From positions 1-64,000 of the forward strand of contig JAENYG010000005.1 in NCBI GenBank assembly GCA_016841875.1: DNA of 64,000 nt, written 5' to 3'. Every line of letters starts with the position of its first letter. The first letter of the stretch is position 1. The stretch comes from Syntrophomonas sp. (GTDB lineage Bacteria > Bacillota > Syntrophomonadia > Syntrophomonadales > Syntrophomonadaceae). The position numbers and the translations under genes are program-made. A model generated the notes under the pieces. The model was not told the origin of the DNA. It was given only the letters and a program-made list of their open reading frames with translations, and did not search any database. This document shows positions 16,566-25,730 of this stretch, piece by piece.

Positions 16566-17147
16566 TCAGATTATTTTGTAAGGTAAGGATGGTGCAGAAT
16601 TAAAGGCAGACATGAAGAAAGCGATCACCTGTCGCACTACCTCTTCAAAGTTCAAGTTGTTTTCTATAATGAAGTCCGGATTGATTACAGCTTGAATGGA
16701 GACAGATATCATAGTACTTAAAATTAATGGATCAATATTAGAATCAAATGCTCGTTGGGTTTCGGCTACTTTAATCATTGACTTAATCCGCTCCATTCTA
16801 AAATGGTTGATTTTCTGCCAGAGGTAAGGATAATATTGACTTAAATCTTCCATGACCCGATGGGTTATCAAAGATTTGCTGCCGTTTATTAAGTGATTTA
16901 TTATTTCCTGAATGATAATCTGGATATCCTGGCCGCTGTTTAACAACCGCTCCGATTCCTGACCAATGTCCTGCAGAAAATCCTCTACGGTGGCTTCAAG
17001 AATTTCGTTTTTACTCTTAAAACGACGGTAAACGGTTCTCTTGCTCACACCAGCATATTGTGCGATTTCATCTACAGTTATGTTGCGAAAACCACGGGTT
17101 TTTGCCAGTTCCCGGCAGGCACTTATTATTCGCTGTCTGATCTCCAA
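16566..17147 (-). CDS. TetR family transcriptional regulator
   Basis: The 193-residue protein starts with a TetR DNA-binding domain: RIISACRELAKTRGFRNITV, then EIAQYAGVSKRTVYRRFKSK, in the first 47 residues. The C-terminal ligand-binding part is variable. It starts 20 bases after the stop of the ABC-2 permease gene, as the last gene of the HlyD-ABC-ABC-permease operon, an order like that of CecR-type systems with the regulator in cis. It probably represses this operon by binding the dyad at 21186-21202. Confidence 0.87.
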   Translation of the reverse strand: MEIRQRIISACRELAKTRGFRNITVDEIAQYAGVSKRTVYRRFKSKNEILEATVEDFLQDIGQESERLLNSGQDIQIIIQEIINHLINGSKSLITHRVMEDLSQYYPYLWQKINHFRMERIKSMIKVAETQRAFDSNIDPLILSTMISVSIQAVINPDFIIENNLNFEEVVRQVIAFFMSAFNSAPSLPYKII

Positions 17148-17166
17148 AATATCAACCTCCCCAAGG

Positions 17167-18276
17167 TTAACCCAATTTTTTCTTAAATTTAGCCGTACTT
17201 ATTCCCAACATAACCAGTGAAAATACCAGCAGGGCAGTTACCTGTCCAATCAGATAGGAAAAACCTATCCCCTTCAATACAATACCCCGGATAATATCCA
17301 GGTAATAAGTAAGAGGAACAATATAGCTAATATAATAGATTATTTTGGGCATGGCCTGCCGCGGAAACATAAATCCGGACAGCAGAATACTGGGTAGCAT
17401 TACGAAAAACGCCATCTGCATGGCCTGCATCTGATTTTTAGCCAAATTTGATATAGTCAAGCCCAGACCCAGGGAAGCAGTTATAAAGAACAGGGTCAGG
17501 ACATAGAGTTCCAGCAGACTGCCCCGAATAGGTACTTGAAAAACCAGACTGCCTACCAGGAGGGCAACAGTTATCTGCAGGTAACCCAGTACAATATAAG
17601 GAATAATTTTACCCAGCATCAGCTCATAAGTTTTTAAAGGGGTAACAATCAACTGTTCCAGCGTACCCCGTTCTCTTTCTCTGACAACAGCCATGGACGT
17701 TATGATAACCATAGTCATAGTGACAATAACCCCGAGTATAGCAGGGACCATATAGTAAGCAGTTATACCATCCGGATTGTACCAGGGGCGTACCCTAACG
17801 TCTAGAGGCAGCGAAGTTACCGGCAAGTTTTTGATTAGCATCTCCTGGGATTTAATCAGTCCTATTGAATTTGCGGTGGCAATAGCCTGATTGGCTACCA
17901 TATTGTCACTGGCATCTACTAGTACCTGCAGGGGCGCAGACTCATTTCGTTCCAATTTTTTGGTGAAATCAGGCGGTATAATAATACCTACCTGAGCTTT
18001 CCCGCTGTCAATATAGTTAGTTACATCATCATAGCTGCCCACGGTATAGACCACGTCAAAATAGCCAGAAGCGGAAAAGGTGCCTATAATATCGCGGCTC
18101 TCGCTGGACAGGGATTGATCGAAAACTACCGTGGGAATGTGTTTTACTTCGGTCTGAATGGCATAGCCAAACAGAAGCAGCTGTACCAAAGGCAGCATAA
18201 AAATTAAGACCAGGGTCAAGCGGTCCCGCCTCAGCTGAATGTATTCTTTTTTAATGACCGACAGAATTCGGCTCAT
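17167..18276 (-). CDS. ABC-2 type efflux permease
   Basis: The 369-residue protein matches the YhhJ/YbhS type: N-terminal MSRILSVIKKEYIQLRRDR, a first membrane segment (LTLVLIFMLPLVQLLLFGYA), a large extracytoplasmic domain (about 45-175) and five C-terminal membrane segments, with VVRERERGTLEQLIVTPLKT in the typical cytoplasmic loop. It would export drugs or another hydrophobic compound with the two ATPases and the HlyD protein. It overlaps the upstream ATPase gene by 26 bases. Related systems often have two permeases, but only one is present here, so a homodimer is likely. Confidence 0.88.
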   Translation of the reverse strand: MSRILSVIKKEYIQLRRDRLTLVLIFMLPLVQLLLFGYAIQTEVKHIPTVVFDQSLSSESRDIIGTFSASGYFDVVYTVGSYDDVTNYIDSGKAQVGIIIPPDFTKKLERNESAPLQVLVDASDNMVANQAIATANSIGLIKSQEMLIKNLPVTSLPLDVRVRPWYNPDGITAYYMVPAILGVIVTMTMVIITSMAVVRERERGTLEQLIVTPLKTYELMLGKIIPYIVLGYLQITVALLVGSLVFQVPIRGSLLELYVLTLFFITASLGLGLTISNLAKNQMQAMQMAFFVMLPSILLSGFMFPRQAMPKIIYYISYIVPLTYYLDIIRGIVLKGIGFSYLIGQVTALLVFSLVMLGISTAKFKKKLG

Positions 18277-19189
18277 GGCGTCTCCTTTCTCTCTTCCTGG
18301 CCAGAGCCAGAAAAACGTCTTCCAGGGTAGGCTCGATTAGTTCCGGTACCACCGAGGTCGATTTTATCAGAAGGTCCACGTCACCTTGAGGACCCAGCAG
18401 TACATGCAGGGATCGTCCGTGCAGATTGGCATCGATCACTCCTGGTAAACCTGCTATCCGATCTAGTTCATGGACGGGATTCTCCACTTCTATTCTATAA
18501 ATATTTCCCTGAATAGCATTCTTTTTTAGGTTATCCGGGTTATCCAGTGCCAGCAGTTTTCCCTCATTAAAAAATGCAATTTGCCCGCATCGTTCGGCTT
18601 CATCCATAAAATGGGTGCTTACAATAATGGTCTTGCCTCTTCCAGCCTCTTCCTGAATAATGTTAAAAAATGAGCGCCGGGCAGCCGGACTTACCCCACT
18701 GGTTGGTTCATCTAGAAAGATTACCTGGGGATCAGATATGATGGCGCAGGATAGAGCAAGGCGCTGTTTGAAACCCTGGCTTAAATTGCCTACCAAATCC
18801 TTTTCCCGCCCCTGTAGATCAGCCAGGTGGATCATCTCTTCAATTCTGGTATGGCGTATTTTCCCGGATATGCGGTATATGCCGGCATAAAAGTCTAGAT
18901 TCTCCAGCACCGATAAATCTAGATAAAGGCTGAATTTTTGAGACATATACCCCAGTTTTTGTTTTATGTTTTCCGGACTTTTCACAAGATCATAACCTAG
19001 TACGCTGCCGGTTCCGGAACTAGGTTCTAAAATGCCGCATAGCATGCGTATAGCGGTAGTTTTGCCGGCCCCATTAGGCCCTAGAAAAGCACAGATTTCG
19101 CCGGGCTGGATGTTTAGATTAATATTATCCACCGCGGTAAAGGAACCAAAATTTTTAGTTAAATTGCAGGTGGTAATGGTATATTCCAC
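18251..19189 (-). CDS. ABC transporter ATP-binding protein (efflux, second ATPase)
   Basis: The 312-residue ATPase has Walker A GPNGAGKTT near residue 38, a degenerate signature LSQGFKQRLALSCAI, Walker B VIFLDEPTSGVSP and switch His in STHFMDEA. The C-terminal 80 residues form the extension usual in ABC-2 exporters. It corresponds to one half of the tandem ATPase YbhF/RbbA, here a separate gene. It lies 37 bases after the first ATPase gene. Confidence 0.87.
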   Translation of the reverse strand: MEYTITTCNLTKNFGSFTAVDNINLNIQPGEICAFLGPNGAGKTTAIRMLCGILEPSSGTGSVLGYDLVKSPENIKQKLGYMSQKFSLYLDLSVLENLDFYAGIYRISGKIRHTRIEEMIHLADLQGREKDLVGNLSQGFKQRLALSCAIISDPQVIFLDEPTSGVSPAARRSFFNIIQEEAGRGKTIIVSTHFMDEAERCGQIAFFNEGKLLALDNPDNLKKNAIQGNIYRIEVENPVHELDRIAGLPGVIDANLHGRSLHVLLGPQGDVDLLIKSTSVVPELIEPTLEDVFLALARKRERRRHEPNSVGH

Positions 19190-19226
19190 GGGAAGGCACC
19201 TCCCTGTTATTCACATAATAAAACCG

Positions 19227-20147
19227 CTAAATGTCATCCGCCTGCCTGGGCAGCCGGGGTTCGGCCAGAAACGCAAAGACATCCTCCATGCTGGGAGAAA
19301 TATAATTTACTTTGATATCAGGAAAACCATTATCCAACGAGTATTTTTTCAGGATGGTAAATAGCTGCTCACTATTGTTTACCAGCAGGTGGAAGCGCCT
19401 GGAATAGTAGGAGGAGTCGATAACCCCCGGACAGGAATCAAAAAAGTATGGATCGAAAATATCAGCCCGTATCTCTACTACCCGCTGGGCAAACAACTTT
19501 TTTAGCCCGGCCGGAGATTCGCAGGCCACTAGTTTCCCGGAATTGATCAAAGCCACCCGATGACAGAGCTCGGCTTCATCCATGTAGGGGGTAGAAATCA
19601 ATATAGTTATGCCACTTTCATTGAGTCGATATAGAATTTGCCAGAATTCCTTGCGTGATTCCGGGTCCACACCATAAGTTGGCTCATCCAAGACCATAAG
19701 CTCAGGACGGGTCATAAGTGCCGAGGTAAGGGCCAGCTTCTGCTTCATACCGCCGGAAAGATTATCCGCCAGACGGTCTTCAAACCCAGTAAGCCCTGTG
19801 ATTTGCAGCATTTGTTCGGAACGTTGCCGGGTAATCTTTTTGTCCAGGCTGTGTAATGAGGCAAAAAAGTTAATATTTTCCGATATGGTTAAATCGCCAT
19901 AAAGACTGAATTTTTGAGGCATATAGCCCAGTCTCTCACGGGGAAAGCGGCTGGCTGGTGAGTCGTGGATAGTAATAGTTCCCGCATCAGCATCTAATAA
20001 ATTGCACACCATGCGCAGGAAAGTAGTTTTACCGGCCCCATCCGGTCCTACCAGACCGAAGATCTCTCCTTTATTTACCTGGATGGACAGTTCATCCACT
20101 GCTAGCGTGGTTCCAAAGCTTTTGCTAACCCGGTCGCTGCTAAGCAT
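19227..20147 (-). CDS. ABC transporter ATP-binding protein (efflux, first ATPase)
   Basis: The ATPase of about 306 residues has Walker A GPDGAGKTT, canonical signature LSGGMKQKL, Walker B LMVLDEPTYGVDP and STPYMDEAELCHR, where the usual switch His is Pro-Tyr. The frame stays open nine codons further 5', but ATG 20147 starts at MLSSDRVSKSFGTT as expected, overlaps the HlyD stop by a few bases, and has AGGGGCG upstream. With the second ATPase it may form an asymmetric heterodimer, one intact and one degenerate signature. Confidence 0.87.
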   Translation of the reverse strand: MLSSDRVSKSFGTTLAVDELSIQVNKGEIFGLVGPDGAGKTTFLRMVCNLLDADAGTITIHDSPASRFPRERLGYMPQKFSLYGDLTISENINFFASLHSLDKKITRQRSEQMLQITGLTGFEDRLADNLSGGMKQKLALTSALMTRPELMVLDEPTYGVDPESRKEFWQILYRLNESGITILISTPYMDEAELCHRVALINSGKLVACESPAGLKKLFAQRVVEIRADIFDPYFFDSCPGVIDSSYYSRRFHLLVNNSEQLFTILKKYSLDNGFPDIKVNYISPSMEDVFAFLAEPRLPRQADDI

Positions 20148-21162
20148 CCGAATCGCCCCTATCAAATATAACATCAGCCGGCATACCTGGCTTCAGCAGG
20201 CCAGCTTCATTATCCAAGGCCAGTTTAACCGCATAAACCACATTAGTCCGTTCCTTTTTGGTCTGTATAGTTTTGGGGGTGAATTCACCCTGGGAAGCTA
20301 GATATTCTACCGTACCGGTAAAAACTTGGTTACTCCCACTTACGGTAATAGAGGCTTTTTGACCGATGGTTATCAGGGGCAGGTCATCAGTTGGAATATA
20401 CACTTTTATCCACATATTTTGCAAATTAGTTACCTGGGCTAAAGATGATCCTACCTGGATATATTCACCTGCTTCATAGTTGCTGCTGCTGATGATTCCA
20501 TCTATAGGGGAGTATATTTGAAGATCTGCCAGTTGAGCATCTACTCCTTTCAAAGCGGCCTTACTCCTCTCCAACTCCGCAGAAGCTGCTGCTATAACAC
20601 CAGGTCTGCTCCCTGCCTGAAGCAGATTTAAGTTAGCTTGAGCAGCTTCCAGCTGCTGTTCCATATTATCTCTTGCTAACTGCAGCTTTTCCAGATCAGC
20701 TTTGGTCAGGGCGCCTGCTTCAAAAAGGTTGGTGGCTCTTTCGAGTTCTGATTCACTCTGTTGCAAATTTGCTGCCGCTATACTAACAGCAGATGAAGCC
20801 ACCTTGATTTCCTCGGTTCTTGCCCCAGAAATCAGGTTATCCAGGTTTGCTTCCTGGGCTACCACGCCAAATGCATATTGTTCCCTCTGAGCCAGTAAGT
20901 CATTGCGGGAAAGCTCGGCGATCAGTTCACCTTTTTCTACCAGGACCCCTTCTTTTACTGTGATATTCATTAAAGTACCGCTAATTCGTGCACTAAGTTC
21001 AACGCTCTGGGCTTCTATGGTGCCGCTGGCTTCAATAAAAGAACTGTCGCTGTAAAAATAATGATGGTAGGCAAAATATGATATACAGCCTATGATAATC
21101 AGCATTATCAAGAGGATAATAGGTTTTTTTTCGTGCATGAATAAACCTCCTCGCTCCAACAA
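20140..21162 (-). CDS. HlyD family efflux membrane-fusion protein
   Basis: The 340-residue protein has an N-terminal membrane anchor (IILLIMLIIIGCISYFAYH), a biotinyl-lipoyl-like domain (SARISGTLMNITVKEGVLVE near residue 50), a long Ala/Glu/Leu-rich coiled-coil hairpin (about 85-205) and a beta-barrel part (LQIYSPIDGIISSSNYEAGE). This is the YbhG/HlyD adaptor type that links an ABC-2 exporter to the cell surface. It is the first gene of the efflux operon, with GAGGAGG before its ATG and a dyad-containing promoter about 24 bases upstream. Confidence 0.88.
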   Translation of the reverse strand: MLERGGLFMHEKKPIILLIMLIIIGCISYFAYHHYFYSDSSFIEASGTIEAQSVELSARISGTLMNITVKEGVLVEKGELIAELSRNDLLAQREQYAFGVVAQEANLDNLISGARTEEIKVASSAVSIAAANLQQSESELERATNLFEAGALTKADLEKLQLARDNMEQQLEAAQANLNLLQAGSRPGVIAAASAELERSKAALKGVDAQLADLQIYSPIDGIISSSNYEAGEYIQVGSSLAQVTNLQNMWIKVYIPTDDLPLITIGQKASITVSGSNQVFTGTVEYLASQGEFTPKTIQTKKERTNVVYAVKLALDNEAGLLKPGMPADVIFDRGDSDA

Positions 21163-21179
21163 AGTAAACTGGAGACACT

Positions 21180-21208
21180 ATTATAGTGTACTTAGTATAC
21201 ACGTATAA
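21180..21208 (-). promoter_or_regulatory. Efflux operon promoter with TetR-type operator
   Basis: On the minus strand a perfect TATAAT -10 box lies at 21180-21185. Directly upstream is a 17-base dyad at 21186-21202, GTGTA-N7-TACAC, filling the space between -10 and a weak -35 region. A repressor here would block RNA polymerase. The TetR gene at the operon's end is the obvious candidate. Confidence 0.6.
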
Positions 21209-21239
21209 TAACACTCGTATTAGTGCAAAAGCAAGTGGT

Positions 21240-21550
21240 AGGGTTGAATTTTCATGGTTGTATTTTTAAATACAGGACTGGATGGAGGTTGCTAAACAAC
21301 AAGGTATATATAATGGTTTAGTTTATGGATAAACAGAGCGGATGCTCAGCAATACACGGCTCATTCCAGACTCGTTTTATGATGTACAGGAAAAGCCGCA
21401 AAAAATCTAAATAATTATGCAGCTGTTGGCAACCAAGCCAGGGTTGGGAAATAGAGCCGATAGCTTACAGTCCCGGTTAACTGTATACAACAGCGGGCCT
21501 GCTGAGCTGATATCTCATTAAAGTTTGCCAAATGTAGCCAACAAAAAAAG
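21240..21550. other. Intergenic stretch with possible branched RNA structure
   Basis: About 300 bases without a gene. GCTGTTG at 21422-21428 pairs with CAACAGC at 21488-21494 and encloses two hairpins, CAACC/GGTTG (21430-21434 with 21442-21446) and TACAGT/ACTGTA (21466-21471 with 21480-21485). This forms a closed branched structure of 73 bases. It is not a tRNA. The rest shows nothing clear. Confidence 0.3.
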
Positions 21551-21763
21551 TTATAACCAGGGGATCTTGTCGGTGTGCGATCCATCCAGATAAGGTGTTA
21601 TTTTAGACCTTAAAGGCTCGGGTATATCTTTTAATTTCTTGTCATCTACGTTAAGTATGACCACGGTATCCACCTTTACCACAGCCGCCAGTTCACGGGC
21701 AGTAAAACCCTGATTGCGCCGCAATTCTCTAAGCGTTTTTTTGTTCCTACCCCACTTAAACAT
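21551..21763 (-). CDS. Small helix-turn-helix-like protein, 70 aa
   Basis: The 70-residue protein begins MFKWGRNKKTLRELRRNQGF and continues TARELAAVVKVDTVVILNVD, which looks like a short XRE-type helix-turn-helix (helix, turn at GFTAREL, recognition helix). The last third has KLKDIPEPLRSKITPYLDG. AGGAGG precedes the ATG. It is a single gene, divergent from the WalJ-type hydrolase. DNA binding is likely by pattern but not certain. Confidence 0.65.
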   Translation of the reverse strand: MFKWGRNKKTLRELRRNQGFTARELAAVVKVDTVVILNVDDKKLKDIPEPLRSKITPYLDGSHTDKIPWL

Positions 21764-21949
21764 AATGCTCCTCCTATAATGTGGTTCTTTTATACCAATT
21801 TTAACCGTTAATTCTGTATAATATAAAACAGATTTATCATGATTTAATGCTAATAAAAGTTCTAAATCTAATTATATATGAAGGAGATAGATATTTTAGG
21901 CGGAGATGCTTAGTGACACATTTGATATGTAAAGGAGCTGGAGGTAAGG

Positions 21950-22726
21950 GTGGAAATACATATCCTGGCCAGTGGCAGCACTGGAAATGCGGCTGTTTTT
22001 AAATTTGGAGATACCGCGATATTGTTGGATGCAGGTATCAGTGCTCGCAGGATTGAACGGGGGCTGGCAGAAGTCGGGATGAGAGCGGGCGATCTGGATG
22101 GGGTCTTATTGACCCATGAGCATAATGATCATATCAAAGGATTGGATGTGTTTATCCGCCGGCACCATATTCCGGTGTATACTCGGCCCGGAACATGGGA
22201 AAAGTTGCCCTGCAGACATGGATTTCCTCCGGAATGCTGCCTGGAAATAGAGCAGGAGTTCAATGTAAGGAACGTTGGCATAACCGCTTTTGATATTTCA
22301 CACGACGCGTCGGACCCGGTAGGATTCAGTTTCATTTATGGAGGTAAAAAGGTGGTAATGGCCACCGACCTCGGGGTAGTAACAGCTGGTGTGGAAAAAG
22401 CCCTGGAATATGCCGATGCTGTAGTCCTGGAAGCCAACCATGATCTGGATATGCTGGAAAATGGCCCTTATCCCCGCTTTTTGAAACAGAGAATTAAAAG
22501 CAGCAGCGGCCATCTGTCCAATATTAATGCAGGAAGATTGCTGTCTCGGATCAACTGCCGGGAAGGAATGAGAGTTTTCCTGGCTCACCTCAGCCAGCAC
22601 AATAATCACCCCGATCTGGCTGAAAAGACAGTGCGGAGATTTCTAATCGATAGTGGACACGAAGTAGGAAAAGATATAATACTGCACCGTACGGCTCCTG
22701 ACCACAGAACGAGTCTGGCTCTATGA
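21950..22726 (+). CDS. MBL-fold metallohydrolase, YycJ/WalJ type
   Basis: The 258-residue protein starts MEIHILASGSTGNAAVFKFG and has the metallo-beta-lactamase metal motif LLTHEHNDHIKGLD (HxHxDH), then VMATDLGVV and FLAHLSQHNNHP with later metal ligands. This is the YycJ/WalJ type, thought to be a nuclease linked in Bacillus to cell-wall and DNA-replication coordination. The start is GTG 21950, about five bases after GGAGG. Unlike in Bacillus it is not next to walRK. A strong terminator follows. Confidence 0.85.
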   Translation: MEIHILASGSTGNAAVFKFGDTAILLDAGISARRIERGLAEVGMRAGDLDGVLLTHEHNDHIKGLDVFIRRHHIPVYTRPGTWEKLPCRHGFPPECCLEIEQEFNVRNVGITAFDISHDASDPVGFSFIYGGKKVVMATDLGVVTAGVEKALEYADAVVLEANHDLDMLENGPYPRFLKQRIKSSSGHLSNINAGRLLSRINCREGMRVFLAHLSQHNNHPDLAEKTVRRFLIDSGHEVGKDIILHRTAPDHRTSLAL

Positions 22727-22748
22727 ATATAAGTAAGACCAGGAAAAA

Positions 22749-22793
22749 TAAAAATACCGATTGGTATCTCAGATACCAATCGGTATTTTTTAA
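22749..22793. terminator. Bidirectional Rho-independent terminator
   Basis: A near-perfect 19-base dyad, AAAATACCGATTGGTATCT around a central C at 22770, is A-rich on the left and ends in T6 on the right. It separates the convergent metallohydrolase and SLH genes. Confidence 0.9.
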
Positions 22794-22796
22794 TGG

Positions 22797-25508
22797 TTAC
22801 TGCCTTTCGATTTCATAGACCAGATCATCAAGAATATACAGGTAAATTACGTCACCCGAAGTTAAAGAGCTTATACCTATTTCTGATGTTCCATCATGTA
22901 TATAGCAAGATGAGGCCAGTTCATAATAAGTGTAGCTGGTTGAATATTGAGTTATATATACTTTATCCTCATTTAAGTTGGTATTGGCAAAAGATCCTGT
23001 AACTTTATCCATCAGGTTGAAGACGGTGTCCCCATCGGAGTCTTCCTGGATTTTAACCCGGTCATCAGTACTTAAGGCGCTGATCGAAGTATAAGTTTTG
23101 CTGCCATCGATTACCGAATATCCGGAATTAAATTTGTAGTTATAATACTGGCCATCAAAAGCAGATATGCTGACAGTGTTAGAATAAGTGTTAATGGCAG
23201 CTATAGAACCAATAACTACCTCAGTCAGTTCTACTTCAGACAGGGTATTGCCTGAATAAGTGCATTTTATGGTATCACCTTCGTCAAAGTCATCGATGTC
23301 AGGTGATGAAATACCAGGAACAACTAAACTGACTCCATCAGTAAGATAAATATTTATCAGGTCTCCATCTTCATCTTCTACTTTAAGTCGGGAGTAACTC
23401 TCGGATATGCTGTATACTTCATAGAAATAGGATACGGCTACATCGATATCTGTTATCACATCATCTTCATCAAGAGTCAATTTTACGTCATCACCCTTAT
23501 CGATATCCTCCAGTTCTGGACTGCTGACGCCTTTAATATTTACATCTACATCGTTGGATATTACATATGATTCCACATCACTTTCGGCTGTTTCAATCGA
23601 AAGTATTCTGCGAGATTCATTCAAAGTTAATATCGTACCGCTGACCCGGCTATCTACCAGCAGGTAGATAATTTTTCCATTCAATAACTCAAAACTAGCC
23701 TGCATGCCTTTCTCCAGATCAGATAAATCACAGTCGCTTTCATCATCTATCACTATTTCTGCTGCTGCGTTTATTTCAAAGGTGACTAAACTGCTTTGAT
23801 CCTGGGCCTCGCTGGTATCGAATATAATCATATTATCATCTTCATCTACTGCTATTATGGTACCGCTGTAGTCGGTGTGGGAATCGCTGCTGGAAAGGCT
23901 TATAGCAGTTATTATACCGCTTTCTATGCTGAGGTCCACCTCATCGTCTACATTCAGTTCTGAGAGAAGAATACTGCCTCCATTTACTGTAGATATAATC
24001 GCATCATCAGCTACCTGGAAAGTATAGAGAGTACCTTCTGAATCAACAATCAGCAGACGCTTGGATGCGGAAACGACTGCTATGGTACCAGATAGATCTA
24101 ATTCCTGCTGAGCGGATATCAGAGCAATTTCACTGATGTATGACCCATCTGTAGTTACCTTTACTTCATCGCCTATCTGCAGATCATCTATACTGGGAAA
24201 TCTTACTCCATCTATAATAACTGCTAAAGCAGAATCATAAAGGTAAGATTTGAAACTACCAGAAGAGTTTTTGAGAACAATCAGCTGTTGATCCGGGACA
24301 ATATCATATATGATGCCCGTAACGCCTTCGGTATCACTAATAACAATAGTAGTGATTATCCCCTGGTTATTCAGGGTCAATTCTACCTGAGTGCCAGAAA
24401 TAATGCTGGAAAAATCACAGCTCTGCCCGGTCGTGTACAAACAAAGGGTTGAACTATCCCAGGTCTGGGTATGGACTACATCCAGACTATCTTTGATAAT
24501 GATAAGATTTTGACTGCTTATAGTATGCAGTACAGTTCCGGTTAAAGTACTGCTTGCTGATCCTTCAGCCAAAACAGCCAGGTATTGCAGCTGTGAATCA
24601 CTACTGATGAGCTTGACCTTATCACCGATCTTTAACTCGGCTGAAGTACAAAAAGAGGAATCTTCGCCAAATATAGCCGTATTGTTCTGAAAATAAAAGT
24701 TGCGTGCAGTCCCATTTATGGAAGCCGTTAATATAGAATCAGAAATGTTCAGAATTGTACCTTCCATTACATTACTATCTAAACTTAAATAAGGCTCGCT
24801 TTTACTGAGCATACTGGCAGCCTGAGCTCTGGTTACTGCCTGCAGGGGTTTGAAAGAATTATCTGGAAAACCGGTTAGAATCTCATATTTGACCGCAGTA
24901 TTTATATAGCCAAGGGCCCATAGCGGTACGTCAGCATAATCTGAAAAGCTGCTGGTTTGCTTGGCCAATACAGCGACTTCTGATTCTTTGTCCATCATTC
25001 GTACTATTAACTGACTCATCCAGGCTCGGCTGGCCGCTGAATCCGAGTTAAAGGCATTTTCAGATGGAACAATAAGCCCCTGCTGTATCGCAAATAGAAG
25101 CTCTTTTTTAAATTTAGTTTTAGCCCAATCAGGAACTGAGATGGTCAGAGGTTGACTTGTGTCAACAGCAGCAATCTCATCGTCTGCGTCCATATTTCTT
25201 ACCGCCATCAATAAAGCTTCCAGCTGAGTTACCTGTTTATCCGGGCTGAATGAACCATCATTGTAACCGGTTATTACATTTCTAATATTAAGTTTAGTAA
25301 TATATTTGACAGCCCAATGGGTGTTGCTCACATCCGAAAAGGGATTGGGTGATACTGCAGCTGTGCTGCAGGGAAGGTTGATGCTTAAATGGAATATTGA
25401 TAGCACAAATATAAAAACAAAAAATCGCGCAACCCTTCTTATAGGAATCTTATTTAACACGCTACCCGCTCCTTTAATAAATTTTTCCCAGGTTATATTC
25501 CCCTTCAA
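22797..25508 (-). CDS. Large SLH-anchored surface protein with tandem beta modules
   Basis: The 903-residue protein has a signal peptide (FFVFIFVLSIFHLSINLPC). About residues 55-250 hold SLH repeats (FSDVSNTHWAVKYITKLNIR, GYNDGSFSPDKQVTQLEALL, FPDNSFKPLQAVTRAQAASM) for wall attachment. The remaining 650 residues are about nine modules of 65-80 residues, each opening with a strand like GTILNISDS, GTVLHTISS, GIIYDIVPD, GTIAVVSAS, GTIIAVDED or GTILTLNES, and containing a IGDEVKV-like strand. They are Ser/Asp/Ile-rich, without catalytic residues or cysteine patterns. It is likely a structural S-layer or sheath protein. It is transcribed alone. Confidence 0.82.
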   Translation of the reverse strand: MKGNITWEKFIKGAGSVLNKIPIRRVARFFVFIFVLSIFHLSINLPCSTAAVSPNPFSDVSNTHWAVKYITKLNIRNVITGYNDGSFSPDKQVTQLEALLMAVRNMDADDEIAAVDTSQPLTISVPDWAKTKFKKELLFAIQQGLIVPSENAFNSDSAASRAWMSQLIVRMMDKESEVAVLAKQTSSFSDYADVPLWALGYINTAVKYEILTGFPDNSFKPLQAVTRAQAASMLSKSEPYLSLDSNVMEGTILNISDSILTASINGTARNFYFQNNTAIFGEDSSFCTSAELKIGDKVKLISSDSQLQYLAVLAEGSASSTLTGTVLHTISSQNLIIIKDSLDVVHTQTWDSSTLCLYTTGQSCDFSSIISGTQVELTLNNQGIITTIVISDTEGVTGIIYDIVPDQQLIVLKNSSGSFKSYLYDSALAVIIDGVRFPSIDDLQIGDEVKVTTDGSYISEIALISAQQELDLSGTIAVVSASKRLLIVDSEGTLYTFQVADDAIISTVNGGSILLSELNVDDEVDLSIESGIITAISLSSSDSHTDYSGTIIAVDEDDNMIIFDTSEAQDQSSLVTFEINAAAEIVIDDESDCDLSDLEKGMQASFELLNGKIIYLLVDSRVSGTILTLNESRRILSIETAESDVESYVISNDVDVNIKGVSSPELEDIDKGDDVKLTLDEDDVITDIDVAVSYFYEVYSISESYSRLKVEDEDGDLINIYLTDGVSLVVPGISSPDIDDFDEGDTIKCTYSGNTLSEVELTEVVIGSIAAINTYSNTVSISAFDGQYYNYKFNSGYSVIDGSKTYTSISALSTDDRVKIQEDSDGDTVFNLMDKVTGSFANTNLNEDKVYITQYSTSYTYYELASSCYIHDGTSEIGISSLTSGDVIYLYILDDLVYEIERQ

Positions 25509-25730
25509 TTTCTATGGAAATAATTACAATTCTAATAGGATTCTACAAGATATAAGGCGTTCCCTGCCCGAATCTGATGATTATATGAAAAAAATGTAAA
25601 TAGGTGGTCTCTGAGATCCTATAACCGATCTTATAAGTCCAGGTATGATCCTATGTAATCAATTGGTGGAAATATATACTGTCATTTCGGATATGATCAA
25701 GAATCGTGCCGCAGGATTAGGACCGACCAT
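25509..25730. other. Intergenic stretch upstream of the large SLH gene
   Basis: About 220 AT-rich bases between the SLH gene start and the structured repeat. It must contain the SLH gene's promoter on the minus strand, but I cannot point to a clear pair of boxes. Nothing else is recognised. Confidence 0.4.

Noticed and set aside
21422-21494. tRNA gene
   Set aside because: The length and outer 7-pair stem fit, but there is no proper anticodon arm, no TTCGA loop and three unpaired bases before the last stem.
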